From assembly GCA_026391315.1 (NCBI GenBank), contig JAPLDT010000013.1, positions 1 to 64,000 of the forward strand: DNA of 64,000 nt, given 5' to 3'. Every line of letters starts with the position of its first letter. Position 1 is the first letter of the stretch. Below, one piece after another: positions 17,283-25,933 of the stretch. The notes beneath the pieces are model-generated. The model saw nothing but the letters and a program-made list of their open reading frames with translations, was not told the DNA's origin and searched no databases. Source of the DNA: Bacteroidia bacterium (GTDB lineage Bacteria; Bacteroidota; Bacteroidia; Bacteroidales; Prolixibacteraceae). A program made the position numbers and the translations under genes.

Positions 17283-17747
17283 TCAATTGATTGTTATCCC
17301 TTTTTCAGCGGCAATAAAATTGATGGTATCCCTGGTTTCTATCAGAACTTTAAATTCGAGGTCGGAAAGTATTAATTTCGAGGATATACCATTTAAGTCA
17401 GTGATTTTAAACCAATTGGTTTTGTATTCCAAAGATTTTATGTGGTTCCATGGAATTGATTGTTCTTTTGTCCAAACCCCGGTTTTGATGGCAATTCGCT
17501 CTTCATCAATTTGAACATATGCGGCACCAAAGAATTTTTCAACGGAATAACCCAATCCATTGAGAATGCCAAAGATCCCATACACGAACATATATAGCAT
17601 CATAGGCAAAAAAGAGTTAGATTTTTCTTTGTCACCATGCATTCTGAGAGTAAAATAGGTGATAGCCAATATAATAGCAATCGCCCCCATTGCGAGGAAG
17701 AAATTTGATCTTTTTCTTTTTGGGATCAGGTCGATATTGAGTTCCAT
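17283..17747 (-). CDS. Membrane protein with PH-like domain
   Basis: 154 residues from the ATG at 17747; a longer frame to 17807 is not favoured. Two hydrophobic segments (FLAMGAIAIILAITYFTL and MMLYMFVYGIFGILNGL) precede a C-terminal beta-rich part (YVQIDEERIAIKTGVW, SIPWNHIKSLEYK, LILSDLEFKVLIETRD) that reads like a bacterial PH domain. First gene of the compact minus-strand set; 44 bp before the 2TM gene. Function unknown. Confidence 0.65.
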   Translation of the reverse strand: MELNIDLIPKRKRSNFFLAMGAIAIILAITYFTLRMHGDKEKSNSFLPMMLYMFVYGIFGILNGLGYSVEKFFGAAYVQIDEERIAIKTGVWTKEQSIPWNHIKSLEYKTNWFKITDLNGISSKLILSDLEFKVLIETRDTINFIAAEKGITIN

Positions 17748-17869
17748 TGATTTTAGGAAATAGGTTGAACAAATGGCATCATTCTGGATTGCACCACTAA
17801 AATACAAATATCTTCATAGATATAATAATCAGGATCCGTGTTTCTATTATGATCTGTGCAGTACGTCCT

Positions 17870-17936
17870 CCCTTCGACAGGCTCAGGGACCGGTTTTAGT
17901 TTGGTGTATGCTTCGACCCTTCGACAGGCTCAGGGA
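17870..17936 (-). repeat. REP-like doublet (left flank of U32 gene)
   Basis: Two copies of CCCTTCGACAGGCTCAGGGA at 17870-17893 and 17917-17936, starts 47 bp apart. They are mirrored by the inverse doublet at 19956-20024. Confidence 0.85.
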
Positions 17937-17986
17937 GCTTCAGTGCATCTCATTAGCACATTGCGAAGTTTCCATATCTTCACCTT

Positions 17987-19909
17987 CTACACTTCTTTAA
18001 ACACCCTCATCATGCAAATCATGCAATCGAATTCCAGTTCGAAGCTGTTGGCACCATCTTTCAGGGAGAAAGGCAAAGCGAATTCGTCAGGAAAAGTTCC
18101 TCCAAATCGCTTGCAGAAGCCAAGTTCATGCTGGATGCAGTGTTTCGTGATCATCACTTGAAGGCGCCCTGTTGCCACCCGTTTCTCAACAGCTGTTTCG
18201 GGCAATTCAAGGCCATGGCGTCTGTAAAACTGCATAGCCAACCGGTTGCAGATGTTGTTCTCAAAGTGAAATGAATCGGCAGGGTAGGGGATTGTCGGGT
18301 CTTGGGTTCCGTTTTTTTGTTTGACCGATGGTTCAATTTTTGCTGGTTGAAAAGGCTTCTTTGCACTCATTATGGCTTCCAGTTGCTCCAGCAGTCCTCT
18401 GCGTAACTCATTCAATTGTTGCGAGGTGAAGAAATATTGTTCGTTGCCACCGGTATCAATATCCTTTACCAGGAAAGGGGTGTCGCCCGATTTGGAGAGT
18501 TGGCGAAGGATATTCTCACGCGATTTGGCTGCGTCGTTGGCGGGAACTTTGTCCATAACGACAGAATTCACTGTCGCGGCGGACTTGATGACCGCCTCAT
18601 CTTGAGTAACATCAAAATCTCCATCAAGAGCATGATGGGCTGGCACAAAGGCTGCTCTGACATTAAATCCATCAACAGTTGATTCTAGTTTGATATCGAT
18701 TGGAATCTTTCGTTCGGATGTTTTTTTGCCAAGAGCCATCTGGAAGGAGTGGTCCCAGTTGCGGTAGATGCGGGCGCCCACAAATATGTCATTCATCTTA
18801 TCGGGGAAAATTGACCCATTCCCTACCCGGTTGACTTTCAGTCCGTCACTCTCCCCCTTGCGGTTCACAAAGGTCAAACCATCGTTGTTGCCGGGCAGAA
18901 TGTATCCCGAAAGTTGAAAGGAATCCCTGTTCACCCGAACGACTTCTCCAATTTCTTCGCCAGTAGATTTGGGGCTATCTATCCCTGCCACAGAATCTTG
19001 CCTTCCATGCATAAAATAATCGGTAGCTCCCCTGTGAAAGGTTTTGGCCGGATCGGGGGTGAAAAAGAAGGTCGTTTTCCCGTAAGAGGAGGGGGCAAAT
19101 TCTGGTTTCCCCTCCAAATAACGATCAAGCTCCAGACGATAATAGGCTGTAATATTTTTCACATAATCCATCTCTTTCAGGCGCCCCTCAATTTTTAATG
19201 AGCGCACACCGGCAGCTACCAGTTCGGCGATCGATTGAGACCGGTTGAGGTCTTTGAGCGAAAGCAGATGTTTGTCCCGGATTATCGATTTTCCGGTAGC
19301 ATCCGTCAGGGTATATTTTTTGCGGCAAGGCTGGGCGCAGGCCCCCCGGTTGGCGCTCCGACCTCCCATGGCATAGCTCATGAAACATTGTCCGCTCAGA
19401 CTCACACATAGGGAGCCATGCACAAAGGCTTCGAGTTCGATGGAGGTCTGGGCTGAGATTTCTTCTATCTGTCGAAGTGATAGCTCCCTGGCCAGTACGG
19501 CCCTTTTGAATCCGACTGCTTCCAGGAATTTGATTTTATCTACCGTGAAGTTGTTGGCTTGTGTACTGGCATGAAGTGCGATGGGTGGCAGATCCATCTC
19601 CAGGATACCAAAATCCTGGATGATCAGGGCATCCGCTCCCGTCTCATATACCTGCCGGATGATTCGCTCTGCTTCCGGCAATTCGTTGTCGTAGAGGATG
19701 GTGTTGAGGGTAACGTATGTTTTGACGCCGAACAGGCGGGCTTCGGTAGCCAGCTTCCCTATCTCTTCAATTGAATTTCCTGCTGCCTCCCTGGCTCCGA
19801 ACTTAGGTGCACCAATGTAGACGGCATCCGCGCCGTGCCGGATGGCCGCGATGCCACATTCCAGGTTTTTGGCAGGAGCAAGAAGTTCGATGTTGTTTGT
19901 GCTTCGCAC
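17987..19909 (-). CDS. U32 peptidase-family protein (RlhA/TrhP-type RNA hydroxylation)
   Basis: About 640 residues from a GTG at 19909. Conserved core: IELLAPAKNLECGIAAIRHGADAVYIGAP, the U32 signature block around EAFVHGSLCVSLSGQCFMSYAMGGRSANRGACAQPCR, and a C-terminal extension ending FDCMIC. Cys residues in CVS/QCF/GAC/QPC fit the iron-sulfur ligation of RlhA/TrhP, which hydroxylate 23S rRNA or tRNA; peptidase activity is doubtful. No ATG exists upstream: the open frame to a TTG at 20071 merely translates two REP-like copies, so the GTG before RSTNNIELLAPAK is chosen. Confidence 0.85.
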   Translation of the reverse strand: MRSTNNIELLAPAKNLECGIAAIRHGADAVYIGAPKFGAREAAGNSIEEIGKLATEARLFGVKTYVTLNTILYDNELPEAERIIRQVYETGADALIIQDFGILEMDLPPIALHASTQANNFTVDKIKFLEAVGFKRAVLARELSLRQIEEISAQTSIELEAFVHGSLCVSLSGQCFMSYAMGGRSANRGACAQPCRKKYTLTDATGKSIIRDKHLLSLKDLNRSQSIAELVAAGVRSLKIEGRLKEMDYVKNITAYYRLELDRYLEGKPEFAPSSYGKTTFFFTPDPAKTFHRGATDYFMHGRQDSVAGIDSPKSTGEEIGEVVRVNRDSFQLSGYILPGNNDGLTFVNRKGESDGLKVNRVGNGSIFPDKMNDIFVGARIYRNWDHSFQMALGKKTSERKIPIDIKLESTVDGFNVRAAFVPAHHALDGDFDVTQDEAVIKSAATVNSVVMDKVPANDAAKSRENILRQLSKSGDTPFLVKDIDTGGNEQYFFTSQQLNELRRGLLEQLEAIMSAKKPFQPAKIEPSVKQKNGTQDPTIPYPADSFHFENNICNRLAMQFYRRHGLELPETAVEKRVATGRLQVMITKHCIQHELGFCKRFGGTFPDEFALPFSLKDGANSFELEFDCMICMMRVFKEV

Positions 19910-19910
19910 G

Positions 19911-19937
19911 TTTGAAATGTTTGAAATGTTTGAAATG
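19911..19937. repeat. Three tandem 9-bp units TTTGAAATG
   Basis: Three exact head-to-tail copies directly upstream of the U32 start codon (minus strand: CATTTCAAA). Related strings occur at 12193-12230 and 20061-20100. Confidence 0.8.
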
Positions 19938-19955
19938 TTACCGCTAATGATTTTA

Positions 19956-20024
19956 AGCTCCCTGAGCCTGTCGAAGGGGCTAAATAGTCGGTTTGAAGAT
20001 TCGGTCCCTGAGCTTGTCGAAGGG
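19956..20024 (+). repeat. REP-like doublet (right flank of U32 gene)
   Basis: Copies at 19956-19979 (CCCTGAGCCTGTCGAAGGGG) and 20002-20024 (CCCTGAGCTTGTCGAAGGG), starts 46 bp apart. Their outer bases (AGCT inner, CGGT outer) mirror the doublet at 17870-17936. Confidence 0.85.
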
Positions 20025-20093
20025 AAAATTTTAAAAATTGTTTGAAATATTCCGGTCCAATAACATTTCAAACAGCACGTAGTGCCAAACTTT

Positions 20094-20459
20094 TCAAACG
20101 CCCGAAGGGTTTAAAACTTCTTCTTGCAACGCTTCCCAATATTCCACGGCCCTTCTGGTGTGCGGAATGACTATGGTGCCTCCAACCAGGTTGGCAACGG
20201 CAAAGATCTCGAAAAGTTCTTCAGTGGTGACCCCTTGTTCGTGGCACTTTTCGAGGTGGTATTTGACACAATCATCGCAACGAAGCACCATGGAGCTCAC
20301 CAATCCCATCATCTCCTTCACTTTCGTGGAAAGAGCCCCTTCCATGTATGTGTTGGTGTCGATGTTGTAGATCCGTTTCATCACCTTATTATTGGCAGCC
20401 AGGATCTTCTCATTCATTTTTGCGCGGTAATCGCGGAATTCAGTAATTTTTTCGTTCAT
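20094..20459 (-). CDS. AhpD-like carboxymuconolactone decarboxylase-family protein
   Basis: 121 residues. The redox motif CDDC in VLRCDDCVKYHLEKCHEQG followed by ELFEIFAVANLVGGTIVIPHTRRA is the AhpD/CMD helical fold; its Cys pair and nearby His support peroxide or disulfide reduction rather than decarboxylation. Cytoplasmic. It lies upstream of the U32 gene on the same strand, with about 185 bp of repeat-rich DNA to the chosen U32 start, so co-transcription is uncertain. Confidence 0.85.
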   Translation of the reverse strand: MNEKITEFRDYRAKMNEKILAANNKVMKRIYNIDTNTYMEGALSTKVKEMMGLVSSMVLRCDDCVKYHLEKCHEQGVTTEELFEIFAVANLVGGTIVIPHTRRAVEYWEALQEEVLNPSGV

Positions 20460-20568
20460 TTCATCAGTATTAAAACGTTGAAATTAAATATTTTGCATAG
20501 ATCTGTTTCTTCCGTCCGAAACGATCAAATTGCATTTTTAAATATGCTATCGCGGACGGTGGTCTCCC

Positions 20569-20692
20569 TTCATTCTCACACCCCCGGTTCCACCGGGGGT
20601 TATTCACAGTCAACCCCTGCGGGGTAAGATCTGAGCAGATTCAACCTTGCTGTCAAAAATGTAAAAATTGCACTTCTGTCAATTTTCACATT
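20569..20692. repeat. Two GC-rich hairpins and an A/T-rich hairpin in the AhpD-like/miaB gap
   Basis: CCCCCGGT-TCC-ACCGGGGG (20581-20599) and ACCCC-TGC-GGGGT (20613-20625) lie back to back; AATGTAAAAATTG (20658-20670) pairs with CAATTTTCACATT (20680-20692). The remaining 20460-20805 gap is pyrimidine-rich low-complexity (CCAGTTCCCCAAGTCCCC types). No gene seen. Confidence 0.7.
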
Positions 20693-20805
20693 TCCAAATT
20701 TTCATATTCATTCCGTCTCCTAGTCTCCCAGTTCCCCAAGTCCCCAAGTCTTTCCGTCTCTCCGTCATTCGGTCTCCCCCTCGCCAAGTCGCCCCTTCGG
20801 AAGTC

Positions 20806-22158
20806 CTACTCCGTCGGTACCTCAATCTTGACTTCTACCTCCCCGATCAACGTGGTCTGGGTGCAGTCGAGAATTTTTACCCGCACAAAATCACCAATTT
20901 CGAGGCCTTTGTTCGGGAAGACAACTACTTTGTTTTGTGAGCTGCGGCCAAAAAATTCACTTTTTTTCTTTTTGGAGATTCCCTCAGCAAGTACTTCCAT
21001 GGTCATACCGATGTCTCTTTGATTGCTTTCCAGCGAAAGCCGGTTTTGCAGGTGAATGATCTCTTCGAGACGCCTGGATTTCACCTCTTCCGGAACATCA
21101 TCCACGAAGTGGTCGGCGGCATAAGTTCCGGGCCGCATCGAGAATTTGAACATGAAGGAGGTGTCGAACTGAACCTCTTCCATCAGTTGCAGGGATTGTT
21201 GATGGTCCTCTTCGGTTTCGGAACAGAAGCCACAAAAAATGTCGGTGGTGATGCCGCATCCCGGTAAGGCCTCGCGAATCGCTTTGATTCGGCCGAGGTA
21301 CCATTCGCGGTCATATTTTCTGTTCATCTTTTTCAAAATAGCCGAACTGCCCGACTGCACGGGAAGGTGTATGTGACGGCAAATATTAGGATAAGCAACC
21401 ATCTTTTTTAACAGTTTGTCCGACAGGTCTTTGGGATGAGAAGTGGTAAACCTGACCCGCAGGGCTGGTGAGAGCTGTGCCACCATCTCCAGCAGATCTT
21501 GAAACTTAACAGGCTTCCGGGTAGCTTCGGGATGCCAGACATAGGAATTGACATTCTGCCCAAGTAGCGTCACCTCTTTGGTTCCGTTTTCCATTAGAGC
21601 TTTTACCTCGTTGAGGATATCTTTTGGATCACGGCTGCGCTCCCTGCCACGGGTATAGGGTACGATACAGTAGGTGCAAAAATTGTTGCATCCCCTGGTA
21701 ATCGATACGAAGCCCGTAATTCGCTCTTCTCCAATCCTTTTCGGGATAATGGAGTCGTAGGTCTCGTGGATAGTCAACTCAACATTAACGGCGCTTTCGC
21801 CCGAAAGGGCTTTGTCGTATAGGAAAGGAAGATCCCGGTAGGCATCCGGCCCGGCAACAAGATCGACAGATTTTAGTTCGATCAGCTCATCGCCAATGCG
21901 TTCCGCCATGCAGCCGATCAGTCCTACGACCAGTTTCGGATTTTTCTTTTTCAGGCTTTTAAAGAATGACAATCTGTTCCAGATTTTCTTTTCGGCATTG
22001 TCGCGAACCGAGCAGGTGTTGACCAGAATTGTATCCGCATCGGCATACTGATCAGTCACTACGAATCCTCGGTCACCCATTACAGCGGCGACTACCTCGC
22101 TGTCGGCCACGTTCATCTGGCAGCCGTATGTTTCGATGTAAAGTTTTTTCTCCGTCAT
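20806..22158 (-). CDS. miaB: tRNA-2-methylthio-N6-dimethylallyladenosine synthase
   Basis: 450 residues. UPF0004 N-domain cysteines are in YGCQMN, NTCSVRDNAE and IGCMAER, ligating one cluster. Radical-SAM CxxxCxxC is in GCNNFCTYCIVPYTRGRERSR. A TRAM RNA-binding domain ends the protein (LIGEVEVKIE). It adds the 2-methylthio group to i6A37 in tRNAs reading UNN codons. YTRGRERSR favours MiaB over RimO/MtaB. A TAnnTTTG element and a 7-bp-stem hairpin lie in its leader. Confidence 0.96.
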   Translation of the reverse strand: MTEKKLYIETYGCQMNVADSEVVAAVMGDRGFVVTDQYADADTILVNTCSVRDNAEKKIWNRLSFFKSLKKKNPKLVVGLIGCMAERIGDELIELKSVDLVAGPDAYRDLPFLYDKALSGESAVNVELTIHETYDSIIPKRIGEERITGFVSITRGCNNFCTYCIVPYTRGRERSRDPKDILNEVKALMENGTKEVTLLGQNVNSYVWHPEATRKPVKFQDLLEMVAQLSPALRVRFTTSHPKDLSDKLLKKMVAYPNICRHIHLPVQSGSSAILKKMNRKYDREWYLGRIKAIREALPGCGITTDIFCGFCSETEEDHQQSLQLMEEVQFDTSFMFKFSMRPGTYAADHFVDDVPEEVKSRRLEEIIHLQNRLSLESNQRDIGMTMEVLAEGISKKKKSEFFGRSSQNKVVVFPNKGLEIGDFVRVKILDCTQTTLIGEVEVKIEVPTE

Positions 22159-22173
22159 TATTTCAAATTATGT

Positions 22174-22209
22174 GTCAGCTACCGCAGAAGCTGACAGGCT
22201 GCAAAGTTA
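22174..22209 (-). promoter_or_regulatory. miaB -7 element and leader hairpin
   Basis: Minus-strand TAACTTTG at 22202-22209 matches TAnnTTTG. Downstream of it, GTCAGCT (22174-22180) pairs with AGCTGAC (22189-22195), giving a hairpin in the predicted leader. Confidence 0.45.
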
Positions 22210-22269
22210 AAATCAATTTTTCCATTTTTATAATCAGAGGGAAGACTTTGATTTGTGGGGAATTTGCGT

Positions 22270-22482
22270 GGTCCCTGAGCGAAGTCGAAGGACCAGCGAG
22301 CACCCAAGACTATGAAAAAGCCGGTCCCTGAGCGGAGCCGAAGGGTGAAGATGGAGACCGGAGTTGCGTTTGTCGTATTGGATTTGCTTCAACCCCTAGC
22401 CCCTTCGACTTCGCTCAGGGACCGAAGTCGCGTTTATCTTTTAAATTTGCTAAACTGCAAGCCCCTTCGGCTCCGCTCAGGG
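22270..22482. repeat. Four REP-like elements, two forward then two reverse
   Basis: Forward at 22270-22291 and 22321-22345; reverse at 22401-22424 and 22463-22482. The facing doublets could fold into a long hairpin. They fill most of the 22159-22574 gap, which has no other gene. Confidence 0.85.
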
Positions 22483-22548
22483 AATCGAACGAGTATGTAT
22501 AATCTGACATATATTGCAGATTTTGATTTTTTCCCTTTCGATTTTCCT

Positions 22549-22556
22549 TATCTTTG
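22549..22556 (+). promoter_or_regulatory. Candidate promoter -7 element of the SPOR gene
   Basis: TATCTTTG matches TAnnTTTG 18 bases before the ATG at 22575. Confidence 0.5.
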
Positions 22557-22574
22557 TGCCAAATTATCCGTGAT

Positions 22575-23063
22575 ATGATTACGATTGGACGGAAAGCAGG
22601 CATTTTGATTTTTTTATTTCTGGTGGCATTTACCTGCCGGACAGAGGCTCAAACAGCCAGACCAATCGCGCCACCTACTGCCATGACCGATGGCTCGTTT
22701 ATCTGGCAACGCTTAAATGTGGAGGCCAGCAACGAAATTGCGGATCTTCTTCGTCAACAATACGACCAAAGCAGAAAAGCCGGAACCTTCCCGGGTTACC
22801 GTCTTCAGTTGTACTTTGGATCCGGCGTGCAGGCAAGGGCACATGCAGAAAAAGTAAGAGCCGATTTCAACGCCCTGTATCCTGAAACCAGGGTCTATCT
22901 AATCTTTAAATCTCCCGATTTTATTGTGAGAGCGGGTGATTTCAGAAGCAAAAGTGAGGCATTAAAGGTATTAAAGAGTTTTACAGCCGGCTTCTCGAAC
23001 GCGTTTATCGTCTCCGACGAAATTGCTTTTCCAGGACCAGTAGTTCAAGTAGAAATTAAATAG
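22575..23063 (+). CDS. Secreted SPOR-domain protein
   Basis: 162 residues from the ATG at 22575, with a signal peptide (AGILIFLFLVAFTCRTEAQ). The C-terminal 75 residues (YRLQLYFGSGVQARAHAEKVR to FIVRAGDFRSKSEALKVLKSF) form a SPOR fold, known to bind denuded peptidoglycan at division sites. So a periplasmic murein-binding role is likely. Three bases separate it from the PurF-like gene, so the two share a transcript although their functions differ. Confidence 0.85.
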   Translation: MITIGRKAGILIFLFLVAFTCRTEAQTARPIAPPTAMTDGSFIWQRLNVEASNEIADLLRQQYDQSRKAGTFPGYRLQLYFGSGVQARAHAEKVRADFNALYPETRVYLIFKSPDFIVRAGDFRSKSEALKVLKSFTAGFSNAFIVSDEIAFPGPVVQVEIK

Positions 23064-23066
23064 AGC

Positions 23067-24968
23067 ATGAGCGACCAAATCAAACACGAGTGTGGAATAG
23101 CCCTGATCAGGCTTCGTAAACCGCTGGAATACTACCGACTGAAATACGGAACCTGGCAATACGGGATCAACAAACTCTACGTGATGATGGAAAAGCAGCA
23201 CAACCGCGGACAGGATGGTGCCGGAGCTGTTGGAGTAAAAGTAGATATGTCGCCTGGCAGGGAATACATTTTCAGACACCGCTCCATCGATCCGAATCCC
23301 ATCCGGGATGTTTTCGTAAAGATTTTCAAAGAGTTCAGTCTGGCTCAGCAGCAGCATCCCAATGCATTTCCTGATCCGGCATGGGCCAAAGCCAACCTCC
23401 CTTTTGCCTGTGAACTATACCTTGGTCACCTGAGATACGGTACCTTTGGCCGCAACAGCGTGGAGTCGACCCATCCGGTGATGCGCCAAAACAATTGGCG
23501 TTCACGGAACCTGGTTTTGGCGGGGAATTTCAACCTCACCAATGTGGACGAACTGTTTAACCTGCTGGTTGGACTAGGTCAGTTTCCAAAAGGGTTCAAT
23601 GATACCGTCACCATCCTCGAAAAAGTAGGCCATTTCCTCGACGAAGAGAACGAGCTGCTTTTCAGACAGTACAAGAATGAAGGCTATGCCAATGCCGAAA
23701 TCTCCCCGCTGATCGAGAAAAATATAGATATCCGGAAAGTCCTCGAAAGAGCGAGCCGCGACTGGGATGGGGGGTATACCATCGGTGGAATCATCGGTCA
23801 CGGTGATGCCTTTGTTGTCCGCGACCCCTGGGGAATTCGTCCGGCATTCTATTATGCCGACGACGAAATTGTGGTGGTGGCTTCCGAAAGACCTGTCATC
23901 CAGACTGTCATGAATGTAGGTTGGAACAGTGTGTCGGAAATAAAACCCGGTCATGCATTGATCATCAAAATGGACGGGACTTACAAAGAGGAGCTGGTCC
24001 GCGTGCCTCAAAAGAGAAGCTCCTGCTCCTTCGAGAGGATCTATTTCTCACGAGGATCTGACAGGGATATTTACAAGGAGCGTAAAAAATTAGGCTTCCT
24101 GCTGGCTCCGGTTATTCTCAAAGCGATCAACAACGATCTGAAACATACCGTTTTCTCCTTTATTCCCAATACAGCTGAGACTGCTTACCTTGGTATGATG
24201 GAGGGCATCCGGTCTGATCTGCTTCAGTGGAAAAAAGAGAAAATTCACGCCCTTGGCGATAAAATGACTGAGGATGAGATTGGCGAGATCATCTCGGTTC
24301 AGCCAAGAATGGAGAAAATTGCCATCAAAGATGTGAAGATGCGCACCTTCATCGCCGATGACAGCAGCCGGGATGATTTGGTAGGCCATGTTTATGATGT
24401 GACCTATGGCGTGGTGGAGAATCATAAGGATACCCTAGTGGTCATTGATGACTCCATAGTTCGTGGTACTACTTTAAAACAGAGCATCCTAAAGAGCCTG
24501 GACCGGCTGAAACCAAAGAAAATTATCATCATCTCCTCTGCCCCGCAAATCCGGTACCCCGATTGCTATGGTATAGACATGGCCATTCTGGGTAAATTTG
24601 TGGCTTTCGAGGCGGCCATTGCCTTGTTGAGAGAGACAGGGAAATCCAAGGTCATCGATGAAGTTTACCGCAAATGCAAAGATCAGCAGCGTTTGCCCAA
24701 AGAGGAGATGGTCAATTATGTGAAGGAGATCTATCGTCCGTTCAGTGATGAGGAGATCTCGGGCAAAATTGCCCAGCTGCTGAAACCGGCCGAATGCAAA
24801 GCGGAAGTGGAGATTGTCTACCAGAGTGTTGAGAATTTACACATCGCCTGTCCGAATGATCTTGGCGATTGGTATTTTACCGGCGACTATCCGACACCCG
24901 GCGGAAACAAAGTGGTCAATACCTCCTTTATCAACTACATAGAAGGAATAGACGGAAGGGCTTATTGA
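23067..24968 (+). CDS. PurF-like class II amidotransferase/phosphoribosyltransferase
   Basis: 633 residues, longer than canonical PurF (about 470-510). The N-terminal glutaminase is recognisable from HECGIALIRL, KQHNRGQDGAGAVGV and LYLGHLRYGTFGRNS; the PRTase has the PRPP motif LVVIDDSIVRGTTLKQS. The family is generally called amidophosphoribosyltransferase in Bacteroidota, but the Cys lies at residue 9, so exposing it needs processing of an eight-residue leader. A role in purine synthesis is plausible; paralogue status is not proven. Its last 7 bases overlap the convergent glsB-like gene. Confidence 0.8.
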   Translation: MSDQIKHECGIALIRLRKPLEYYRLKYGTWQYGINKLYVMMEKQHNRGQDGAGAVGVKVDMSPGREYIFRHRSIDPNPIRDVFVKIFKEFSLAQQQHPNAFPDPAWAKANLPFACELYLGHLRYGTFGRNSVESTHPVMRQNNWRSRNLVLAGNFNLTNVDELFNLLVGLGQFPKGFNDTVTILEKVGHFLDEENELLFRQYKNEGYANAEISPLIEKNIDIRKVLERASRDWDGGYTIGGIIGHGDAFVVRDPWGIRPAFYYADDEIVVVASERPVIQTVMNVGWNSVSEIKPGHALIIKMDGTYKEELVRVPQKRSSCSFERIYFSRGSDRDIYKERKKLGFLLAPVILKAINNDLKHTVFSFIPNTAETAYLGMMEGIRSDLLQWKKEKIHALGDKMTEDEIGEIISVQPRMEKIAIKDVKMRTFIADDSSRDDLVGHVYDVTYGVVENHKDTLVVIDDSIVRGTTLKQSILKSLDRLKPKKIIIISSAPQIRYPDCYGIDMAILGKFVAFEAAIALLRETGKSKVIDEVYRKCKDQQRLPKEEMVNYVKEIYRPFSDEEISGKIAQLLKPAECKAEVEIVYQSVENLHIACPNDLGDWYFTGDYPTPGGNKVVNTSFINYIEGIDGRAY

Positions 24969-25933
24969 AAGCGCATCTTGGGATTGTCCTCTTTCTCGAC
25001 GAGTTCTTCCAAATAGGTTGAGACGTGACGGTCGATCTTGATGTCGTATATATCCTCGATACTTAACATGATTCCTGTCTCCTCCACATCACCAAATTCA
25101 TCGCTGATGGCCGTTCCGAATGTACGCATGTTTGGTGTCAGATTCATGTAGGCATTTATCAGCGGAGGGATATTTTCGCCCAGCTTTCTTACCTCCTGTG
25201 AAAGAATTTTGTAGGCTGCTTCATAATCCTTCCCGTCAAAGAGTTCAGCCAGTTTTTTCTGGTCGGCATGGTAGACCATCGGTTTTTTGGCCCAAACCAG
25301 GTGATCAGGATCAGAGAAGAACATGCTGAAAAAATGGAGAATCATGTTGCGGGCCTCCTCGTTGTAGTGGGTGTACATCGTCACTTTTCCGAAAAAATAT
25401 TTGACCTCGGGGTAGTCGATCATCAACGCTCCCAAACCATCCCAAAGGTTATCGAGGGCAAAGAGCGCTTTGGATCCGACTTTGGTCGACTGGTAGTCGG
25501 GTTGTACAAAAGAGCGGCCCAATTCAATGACAGAAGGCAGGTAATCTGAAATAAATTCGTCAGAAAAGTTGAATAGATGAGCAGTTGCCAGCGGGACCTC
25601 TCCTTGAGCATCCTTCTCAAGTCCGCTGCAATGAATGTACCGGTAGCCACCCAGAATCTCCTTGTTGGCAGGGTCCCAAACTATCAATTGTTTGTATGGA
25701 TGTGTTTCGGAAATATCGTATTGGTCGATATCCAGATCCTCTCCGATACCTCCTCCTGCCGACCTGAAGGTGAGCTCTCTGAGCCGGCCGATCTCACGCA
25801 TGAGGTTGGGTGAATCAAAGTAGGTAAGGATGTATATCTCGTTATCAGCCTTGTTGGTCTTTCTTTGAAATTTCTCCGGAGTGAGTTCTGCCTCCAGTAA
25901 CTCCCTGGCAACGGGAGGAATAATCTCCTTCAT
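24962..25933 (-). CDS. glsB: GlsB-like N-acyltransferase (GNAT/OlsB-type)
   Basis: 323 residues. The central part (IGRLRELTFRSAGGGIGEDLDIDQYD, LGGYRYIHCSG, VIELGRSFVQPDYQ) is the acyl-ACP-dependent GNAT fold of OlsB/hemolysin-like N-acyltransferases. In Bacteroides, GlsB links a 3-hydroxy-fatty acid to glycine, the first step of glycine lipid synthesis; the assignment here rests on family likeness and on the GlsA-like gene 1.2 kb upstream. Cytoplasmic/peripheral membrane. A TAnnTTTG element precedes it. Its 3' end overlaps the convergent PurF-like gene by 7 bp. Confidence 0.78.
   Translation of the reverse strand: MKEIIPPVARELLEAELTPEKFQRKTNKADNEIYILTYFDSPNLMREIGRLRELTFRSAGGGIGEDLDIDQYDISETHPYKQLIVWDPANKEILGGYRYIHCSGLEKDAQGEVPLATAHLFNFSDEFISDYLPSVIELGRSFVQPDYQSTKVGSKALFALDNLWDGLGALMIDYPEVKYFFGKVTMYTHYNEEARNMILHFFSMFFSDPDHLVWAKKPMVYHADQKKLAELFDGKDYEAAYKILSQEVRKLGENIPPLINAYMNLTPNMRTFGTAISDEFGDVEETGIMLSIEDIYDIKIDRHVSTYLEELVEKEDNPKMRFQ

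Noticed and set aside
19911-19937. Tandem TTTGAAATG units as a CRISPR or riboswitch
   Set aside because: The unit is 9 bp with no spacers; simple tandem repeat.
20124-20627. Plus-strand open frame of 167 codons
   Set aside because: Antisense to the AhpD-like gene and runs into repeat DNA.
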